Shown here: one piece after another, positions 40,840 to 46,436 of the stretch
Position numbering within the stretch: position 1 is the stretch's first letter
Layout of the letters: each line of letters starts with the position of its first letter
Source: Erysipelotrichaceae bacterium
Lineage (GTDB): Bacteria; Bacillota_I; Bacilli_A; RFN20; CAG-449
Direction: 5' to 3'
Length of the DNA: 46,436 bases
Assembly: GCA_015059095.1 (NCBI GenBank)
Contig: SVBA01000014.1
Coordinates: 4,907 to 51,342 of the forward strand
Made by a program: the position numbers and the translations under genes
Notes under the pieces: generated by a model
What the model was told of the DNA's origin: nothing
The model's input: only the letters and a program-made list of their open reading frames with translations
Databases searched by the model: none

Positions 40840-42636
40840 ATGAAAAAAATATTAATTTTAGGATTAGCTAGTTTACTTACATTAGGTACAGCATTATCAT
40901 TAACTTCTTGTGGTGGTGGAGATAAGCCATTCCAAGAAAAAGTTTATCCAGAAAAAGTCGATTATGCATCAAATTTAAAGTTTGATGCAAATTCTGGAAG
41001 AAAATATGTAAAAGTTACAACTAAATTGCTAATTGATGGTGATACAACTCACTTCTATATTAGTGATCAAGATAAAGCTTCTTTCCCAGAAGGACATTTG
41101 ATTAGAAGTGATGGTATCTTAAAACTTCGTTATTTAGGTATCGATACTCCTGAATCAACAGGTCAAATTCAAGAATGGGGTAAAACAGCATCTAATTTCA
41201 ATAAATCTAAATTATCAAATGCAACAGAAATTATTGTTGAATCAAATGATGACAAATGGAATTTAGACTCTACTGGTTCAAGATATTTAGGTTATGTTTG
41301 GTATAAAACTGCAGAATCTAATGAATTTAAATGCTTAAACCTAGAAATTCTTCAAGAAGGTTTATCTTATGCTAAATCTTTAGGTGATTTATGTTATAAG
41401 GATGTATTCCAATCTACATATTCTCAATCAAATACATTAGAATTACCAGTATTCTCTAAAGCTGCTTCTAGTTGGAGATTTGATGATAATTCTGATTCAT
41501 TAATCGATGCTCAAGGTTGGATTTTGGGTTCAACTAAGAGAAATAAAAACATTGTTTCTTTCAAACAAACTGAGTTGGAAAAAAATAATAATATTCATTT
41601 ATATGATGATAAGTATGCATTAATTGATAGTCCACAAGATATTATCAATATCTTAAATTTAGAAGAATCTAAATCTAAGAAGATTGAATATTATTTAGGT
41701 TTAGATATTGGAGGAACAGTCTCATATTTTACAGGAAATATTGAAGAAGGTGTTGCTTCTACTTCTACTTCTAAAGAAGATGCAGCAAAGGTATATGTTG
41801 AAAAAGATACTTCAAAGCCGGGCTATTACAATATGTATGTTATAGGTGAAGATGAAGTAAACGATTATATCACTATTAATACTTCAAACAATATTGATTA
41901 TATGAATAGAGATGCTAACTATTACTATGGAGCATATATTGAAACAACTGTTAAAGGTTTAAGAACATTTAAAGAAGACTATGTTGGTAAACTAGTTAGA
42001 TTTGAATCAATTGTTTCTAAGGATAACGGCGATACAATTTATGTTCAAGATTATGATGAAGAAAGTGGATTAACTTATGGCTTACAAGTATATTTAGGCA
42101 ACAATTTCACTGGTAAATCATTATTATTAGAAGGTAATAAAGTATCTATCTGTGGTACATTTACTTATTATGAAGGCGGAGATACTTATCAAGTATCTGG
42201 TCTAACATATATGAAAATGAAACCAAATTATGAAAAAAATACAAGACTTATTGAGACAGGTGTAGAAATCCCATTAAAAGAAATTTCTGCTACTGACTTA
42301 AATAAAACAAAAGTAGAAGAAACCGATCCTTATGATGGTATTTCTTATACTGAAACTCTTAATAACACTTTAGTTCAAGTGAAAAACTTAACTGTAAATC
42401 GCGTTTATACAACTGATAATGGAGGAGCTTCTGATGGAGCAATGACATTAACTTGTAGCGATGAAAACGGTAAAGAAATTACTGTTAGAACAGAAGTGTT
42501 AACTAACGACGAAGGAAAACTAGTCGTTGAAGCAGACGTATTAAATAAAACTATCTCTGTTACAGGTATCGTTGATTATTACAATGGTTCATATCAAGTA
42601 AAAGTATTTAGTTATAGTGATATGGTTATTGCTTAA
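40840..42636 (+). CDS. Thermonuclease (SNase-like) lipoprotein with OB-fold-like C-terminal domains
   Basis: A 598-residue lipoprotein (Cys24 in L-T-S-C). Residues about 55-235 form a staphylococcal-nuclease domain: I-D-G-D-T (65-69), L-R-Y-L-G-I-D-T-P-E (Arg97, Asp102, Glu105) and G-S-R-Y-L-G-Y-V (Arg148), which keep the spacing of Arg35, Asp40, Glu43 and Arg87 of the classic enzyme. Two OB-like domains follow (about 375-475 and 495-598), each with a V-x-x-x-G-x-x-x-Y-Y-x-G strand. It should cut DNA/RNA at the cell surface. The ATG at 40840 follows TAGGTGA; the GTG at 40831 lies in that site. Confidence 0.85.
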   Translation: MKKILILGLASLLTLGTALSLTSCGGGDKPFQEKVYPEKVDYASNLKFDANSGRKYVKVTTKLLIDGDTTHFYISDQDKASFPEGHLIRSDGILKLRYLGIDTPESTGQIQEWGKTASNFNKSKLSNATEIIVESNDDKWNLDSTGSRYLGYVWYKTAESNEFKCLNLEILQEGLSYAKSLGDLCYKDVFQSTYSQSNTLELPVFSKAASSWRFDDNSDSLIDAQGWILGSTKRNKNIVSFKQTELEKNNNIHLYDDKYALIDSPQDIINILNLEESKSKKIEYYLGLDIGGTVSYFTGNIEEGVASTSTSKEDAAKVYVEKDTSKPGYYNMYVIGEDEVNDYITINTSNNIDYMNRDANYYYGAYIETTVKGLRTFKEDYVGKLVRFESIVSKDNGDTIYVQDYDEESGLTYGLQVYLGNNFTGKSLLLEGNKVSICGTFTYYEGGDTYQVSGLTYMKMKPNYEKNTRLIETGVEIPLKEISATDLNKTKVEETDPYDGISYTETLNNTLVQVKNLTVNRVYTTDNGGASDGAMTLTCSDENGKEITVRTEVLTNDEGKLVVEADVLNKTISVTGIVDYYNGSYQVKVFSYSDMVIA

Positions 42637-42661
42637 AAATAATAAAGAAAGGAAAAACAAA

Positions 42662-44899
42662 ATGAATTTAAAGAAATTATTAACTTTATCAGCAGCAGCT
42701 TTAATGGTTGGAACTGTTGCTGTAGGCTGTAGTGATAATAGTCAAGAAACATTAACTGCAGCAGCTGAATATGTCTGGCAAATGTATAGAGCTACAGACG
42801 ATTCATCAGTTACAGCATCTTTCGATGTTGTTAACAAAGTTTTAGTTGGTGATGAAACAGTATCAGTCACTTGGACTTTAGAAGTAACTGGTTCACAAGA
42901 TGCATTCTCATTAACTAAGAAAAACGACAACTTCTCAACAGTAAACGTTGGTTATTATGATGGTAAAGTTACTGAAGCTTCAACAGTAAAATTAGTTCCT
43001 ACATTTACATTAGGTAAAAAATCTATCACTTTAAAAGATGTTTATGCTGAAGAAGCAGCTAAACATGCTATTGACTTCAATACTCCAGTATTAACAATAA
43101 ATACTCATGAAGATTGGGATAAAGCAGCTGATGGCGATTCAATCACTGTTAAAGGTACAGTTGTTGATGTTATTGCTAAAGAATCTGGTTCTTCAAGTGC
43201 TGGTTCTCTCTATATGGTAGATGATAAAGGTAATGGTTACTATATCTATAAACCAACATCAACAGGCGCTAAAGCTGGTGATTTAATTATTGCTACTGGT
43301 GCTAAAACTATTTACAATGGTCAAGAAGAAACTAAAGCTGGTGGTTCTTACCAAGTTATTGGTGAAGGTACTACAATTCCTGTAGTTAACGCTTCAGCAG
43401 ATTTTGCAGCAGCTACTTCAAATAAAGTTGATGGCGAATTAGCTAACAAATATCAAAATATTCCAGTTAAATTAGAAAAATGTACTCCAATAAAAGTTGA
43501 TGGCAGTTATTACTGGTTCACAGTTGGTGAAGGAAAAACTCAATTCAACATCTATGAAAATAACTATTTCTTAAACGCTGATCAAATCGCAGCTTGGAAA
43601 GCATTATTCAATGATGCATTAGAAAAAGGTTATACATTCACAGTTGAAGGTATTTCTACAGTTTATTCTAAAGCTTACCAAATTTATCCTTCATCAATCG
43701 CTCCTCATGTTTTAACAAAAGAAGCTGAATTATCAGTTGACGAAAAACATGTTCTTGTTAAAGGTGCATTAGAAGGTGCTATTTTAGAATCATATAATGC
43801 TGCACAAGAAATCGCATTTGAAATTCCTTCATATGCTACAGTTGCATTAGAAGTTATTTCTCCAGCAGAAAACGCTACTGTTTCAATTAAAGATGGTAAA
43901 ATTGTTGTTACTCCAACTCCAGTTGAAACAACTAATAAAGTTAAAGCTACAGTTACAATTGGTGAATCAACTAAAGAAGTTGAATTAACTATTAAAACAG
44001 AAGCTTTAAAATATGATGGATTTGTTGGTACTGCTAAAGTTGATGATTTAGTATCATCAAAAACTCCAGAAACTAAAGATGTTACAGTTAAGGCAGTTAC
44101 TTATGATGCTTCAGAAGAAGTTGATGTAAAATTCTCAGTTAAAAACTTATTTAAAGATTTCAAAGCTGTTTACTTCGGTAAGAGCATTGATGGTGACGTA
44201 TTAACAATCAGTGTACCAGAAGGTTACGTTATTTCTAAATTAGAAATTGAACAATATGGCACATATGATAACTTCAAATTCCATAAAGGCGCAGATGCAA
44301 CTGGTGAAGAAATTGCTCATACTTTAACTGGAAATTTATTAGAAGTTTCTCCAAAGGTTGCTCAAGTTACAATTGATAATCCATCTTCATTCAATTGTTC
44401 TTTCTATGATGTTAAAGTTACAGTTGCAAAAACAGAAGTAGGTTTAACAAATGCTAAATTATTAGGTTTTGCTGGAACTAACGTTGCTTATGGTGATGGT
44501 GAAGCTACAGTTGATGGCGTTAAAATGAAATATACTCAAGTTTCATGTTTTACAAATAGAGACGATGCTACTAAAAATGATGGTCTTCAAATGAGAAACA
44601 AAACATCTGAAGGTGGTGTTGCTTCTTCAATTCAAACAGCTAGTGCAATTGAAAGTGGTATTAAATCAGTTAAATTAACTTTTGCTGCAACAAAATCAAC
44701 ATATGATAATGAAGGTATGATGAAATTTGAATTCTCAAATAATGCTGATTTCTCAGAAGCTGAAACAGTATTAATGAATACAGTTAAAGGTACTAAAGAA
44801 TATGAAGTAAAAGCTAGTGTTGATACATATAAATATGTTCGTATCACAAATAACTTAGGATATACAACATACTGGGATTCAATCGTAATTGATTATTAA
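42662..44899 (+). CDS. Large surface lipoprotein with OB-fold-like and beta-sandwich domains
   Basis: A 745-residue lipoprotein (lipobox V-A-V-G-C, Cys23). Residues about 25-140 are a beta region. Then come two OB-fold-like domains, about 145-235 (D-S-I-T-V-K-G-T-V-V-D-V ... G-D-L-I-I-A-T-G-A-K) and 240-355 (Y-Q-N-I-P-V-K-L-E-K-C), a Big-like domain (about 360-450), and C-terminal sandwich domains containing D-G-L-Q-M-R-N-K-T-S. Such OB-plus-sandwich tails accompany secreted nucleases and adhesins. No catalytic residues are recognised, so a nucleic-acid- or glycan-binding role is inferred. AAAGAAAGG precedes the ATG. Last gene of the unit. Confidence 0.65.
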   Translation: MNLKKLLTLSAAALMVGTVAVGCSDNSQETLTAAAEYVWQMYRATDDSSVTASFDVVNKVLVGDETVSVTWTLEVTGSQDAFSLTKKNDNFSTVNVGYYDGKVTEASTVKLVPTFTLGKKSITLKDVYAEEAAKHAIDFNTPVLTINTHEDWDKAADGDSITVKGTVVDVIAKESGSSSAGSLYMVDDKGNGYYIYKPTSTGAKAGDLIIATGAKTIYNGQEETKAGGSYQVIGEGTTIPVVNASADFAAATSNKVDGELANKYQNIPVKLEKCTPIKVDGSYYWFTVGEGKTQFNIYENNYFLNADQIAAWKALFNDALEKGYTFTVEGISTVYSKAYQIYPSSIAPHVLTKEAELSVDEKHVLVKGALEGAILESYNAAQEIAFEIPSYATVALEVISPAENATVSIKDGKIVVTPTPVETTNKVKATVTIGESTKEVELTIKTEALKYDGFVGTAKVDDLVSSKTPETKDVTVKAVTYDASEEVDVKFSVKNLFKDFKAVYFGKSIDGDVLTISVPEGYVISKLEIEQYGTYDNFKFHKGADATGEEIAHTLTGNLLEVSPKVAQVTIDNPSSFNCSFYDVKVTVAKTEVGLTNAKLLGFAGTNVAYGDGEATVDGVKMKYTQVSCFTNRDDATKNDGLQMRNKTSEGGVASSIQTASAIESGIKSVKLTFAATKSTYDNEGMMKFEFSNNADFSEAETVLMNTVKGTKEYEVKASVDTYKYVRITNNLGYTTYWDSIVIDY

Positions 44900-44928
44900 T
44901 TCTTAATTTGTTAATTATTTTTTGAAAT

Positions 44929-44958
44929 AAAGGCGTTAGTCTATGACTAACGTCTTTT
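44929..44958. terminator. Terminator at the end of the transporter operon
   Basis: A 13-bp stem (AAAGGCGTTAGTC/GACTAACGTCTTT, one G-T pair) with a TAT loop and T tail. The A-run on the left makes it usable for the convergent LysM gene as well. Confidence 0.88.
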
Positions 44959-44959
44959 A

Positions 44960-45643
44960 TTATTTTAGTATTCCAAGTTTATTAATTATTTCTATTTTAC
45001 TTAATAGTTCATTAAAGACAATATCAGCCTCATAATAATCTTTTGTGAATAATTTTATAGATAGTTTGATTACGAGGCTAGAAATGTCTCTAAATGTGGT
45101 TTTTAATAAATCTACGTTGACACTAGAATCATATTTAATTATTAAATTATCGAATTCTTCGAGTAGAGAATTTAATTCTTTTTTATATTCAGTTAGTATC
45201 TCTTTATTTGAAGATTGTAAGATTGGAATTATAGAAAATAATTTAGAAGATATACTTTCTAATATTTCAACAACTTTTGCTTTTTCATCCTTTGAAAGAG
45301 TAGTAAATTCATCAACTAAAATAGTGTTTTGATAAAGTAAATTTCTTTTAACAATACTGAAGTTTTCAGGGAAATATAGGATGGAAGCATATCCTTCTTT
45401 AAATAGATGAGCAATACTAGTAAGTGCAAGAGATAGCTTTTCATTTTCTAGATCCATTTCAATAATTTGTTCTTCATAAAAACTAATAATGTGTAAAGGT
45501 TGATTTTCTACTAATGGAACATATTTTGTCATTTTGTTGTAACGATAAAACACTTCTTTTGACATATTAAATTTTTTAATAATTGAATCGATAGTGTCTC
45601 CTTTTTGTACAACATATAAGTTTACAATAGATTTTGATTTCAT
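44960..45643 (-). CDS. LysM-domain protein without a signal peptide
   Basis: A 227-residue protein. Residues about 8-55 are a LysM domain: Y-V-V-Q-K-G-D-T-I-D-S-I-I-K-K-F-N-M-S followed by N-Q-P-L-H-I. The remainder is helical and charged, with no recognised family. LysM normally binds peptidoglycan outside the cell, yet no signal peptide or membrane helix is visible, so the protein is predicted to be cytoplasmic. A GAGGT site precedes the ATG (complement). It lies convergent to the nuclease-transporter operon and divergent from uridine kinase. Confidence 0.75.
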   Translation of the reverse strand: MKSKSIVNLYVVQKGDTIDSIIKKFNMSKEVFYRYNKMTKYVPLVENQPLHIISFYEEQIIEMDLENEKLSLALTSIAHLFKEGYASILYFPENFSIVKRNLLYQNTILVDEFTTLSKDEKAKVVEILESISSKLFSIIPILQSSNKEILTEYKKELNSLLEEFDNLIIKYDSSVNVDLLKTTFRDISSLVIKLSIKLFTKDYYEADIVFNELLSKIEIINKLGILK

Positions 45644-45743
45644 AAAATTAGACCTCTATATAAATCTATGTTAGAAAGTTAAATTAATTAACTTTAATTT
45701 GAACAATATATTCTTTATAATAAAGTTTAGTGGGGTGATTTTA

Positions 45744-46364
45744 ATGGAAAAAGTTATTGTAATAGCAGTTGCTGGTGGATCTGCAAGTGGTAAAACTACT
45801 GTTATTAAAGAAATTTATGATGCTTTAGGTGGAGAAGATATTGCAATTATTAAACATGATGATTATTATAAGGATCAATCTCATTTAACTAGAGAAGAAA
45901 GAAAATTAACAAACTATGATCATCCATCTAGTCTAGAAAATGAATTATTAATTTCTCAATTAAAAGATTTAATTGATGGTAAATCTATTAAAAAGCCTAC
46001 TTATGATTTTATGCTTCAAACTAGAAGTGATAAATATGAAATTGTTGAACCTAAAAAGGTTATTATTCTTGATGGTATTCTAATTTTAGAAGATGAAAGA
46101 ATTAGAGAACTAGCAGATATTAAAATCTTTGTAGAATGTGATGAAGATTTAAGATTAATCCGTAGAATCAAAAGAGATATGGTAGAAAGAGGTAGATCTT
46201 TTGAACATATTATTGAACAATATTTAACTACAGTTAAACCGATGTATCATCATTTTGTTTCTAAAACAAAAAGATATGCAGATATTATTATTCCAAATGA
46301 TTTCTCACATAGTGTTGCAACTGATTTGTTAATTGAAAAAATTAAATCTATTTTAAAAAAATAG
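45744..46364 (+). CDS. udk: Uridine kinase
   Basis: A 206-residue P-loop kinase that phosphorylates uridine and cytidine in nucleoside salvage. Landmarks are the P-loop G-G-S-A-S-G-K-T (11-18), K-H-D-D-Y-Y-K-D-Q, Y-D-H-P-S-S-L-E, I-I-L-D-G-I-L-I-L-E-D and R-R-I-K-R-D-M-V-E-R-G-R. Length is normal. The ATG at 45744 follows GGGGTGA; the frame is open upstream only to a TTG without a ribosome binding site. Its proximity to the nuclease operon fits pyrimidine nucleoside scavenging, though it is a separate transcription unit. Confidence 0.93.
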   Translation: MEKVIVIAVAGGSASGKTTVIKEIYDALGGEDIAIIKHDDYYKDQSHLTREERKLTNYDHPSSLENELLISQLKDLIDGKSIKKPTYDFMLQTRSDKYEIVEPKKVIILDGILILEDERIRELADIKIFVECDEDLRLIRRIKRDMVERGRSFEHIIEQYLTTVKPMYHHFVSKTKRYADIIIPNDFSHSVATDLLIEKIKSILKK

Positions 46365-46436
46365 TTAATTACACAACTAAATGCAACAAATAAAAGTTTG
46401 TATAGAAAAGAGTAAAAAAGTCGGATAAAAAAGCAA

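Noticed and set aside
1-46436. CRISPR array, tRNA or rRNA genes, insertion sequences, prophage
   Set aside because: No regular direct repeats with spacers, no tRNA cloverleaf or rRNA sequence, and no transposase, integrase or phage structural motifs were seen in genes or gaps.
46365-46436. A further gene or promoter after udk
   Set aside because: The last 72 bases show no ribosome binding site with a start codon, no clear hexamers and no terminator; nothing can be supported.

Overview
The window is A+T-rich (roughly 70 % by eye) and bacterial. Coding is dense, most genes start with ATG behind an AGGTGA/AGGAGG site, and short hairpin-plus-T terminators separate the transcription units. TGA is a normal stop (dapA and dapB end in it) and Trp is TGG, so this is not a code-4 Mycoplasma. 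A T-box leader, lipobox lipoproteins, a diaminopimelate (DAP) cluster of the acetylase type and an rpsL-rpsG-fusA-tuf operon point to a low-GC Firmicute, most like an uncultured gut Bacilli/Erysipelotrichia/RF39-type lineage. The taxonomy is inference.

Layout. 1-4151: the tail of a probable flavodoxin-like protein, a DUF1295 membrane enzyme, a cytidylate-kinase-like protein, a zinc-ribbon membrane protein, a YjdF/DUF2238-like membrane protein and a CDF metal exporter. 4204-9237: a tight DAP operon, dapF-dapA-dapB-dapH-asd-acetyl-DAP deacetylase, in which the first start codon lies inside a 13-bp perfect RNA hairpin. The aminotransferase step is missing here. 9321-14703: plsX; a MarR regulator overlapping a fused ABC ATPase/FtsX-type permease; a CBS protein; a DUF5662 protein. 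14738-15682: a HEPN/MNT toxin-antitoxin module whose antitoxin carries an N-terminal RelB/DinJ-like ribbon-helix-helix domain, with TTGTA...TACAA operator-like palindromes over the promoter. 15703-21210: a small membrane protein, a GH13 glycosidase, T-box/tyrS, and a repeat-containing lipoprotein. 21264-27172: a DUF3737 beta-helix protein, L-serine dehydratase, pyrophosphatase, a CotH-like lipoprotein and an alpha/beta hydrolase. 27295-31797: the str operon with a structured leader. 31913-33712: two RDD membrane proteins. 33738-44958: a long unit with an OB-fold-like membrane protein, a MalK-type ATPase, two permeases, two paralogous substrate-binding lipoproteins, a thermonuclease lipoprotein and a large lipoprotein. 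44960-46364: a LysM protein and uridine kinase.

Two systems deserve most attention. One is the RHH-MNT/HEPN module: the domain architecture suggests one antitoxin that both represses transcription through its RelB-like half and modifies the toxin through its nucleotidyltransferase half. The other is the ABC importer joined to a surface thermonuclease, which resembles the mycoplasmal arrangement of a membrane nuclease beside an ABC importer. It could digest outside nucleic acid and import the products; uridine kinase lies about 0.8 kb beyond. The substrate is not proven, because the transporter itself looks sugar-type. The dapF start-codon hairpin is a third candidate, for a previously undescribed translational control of DAP/lysine synthesis.
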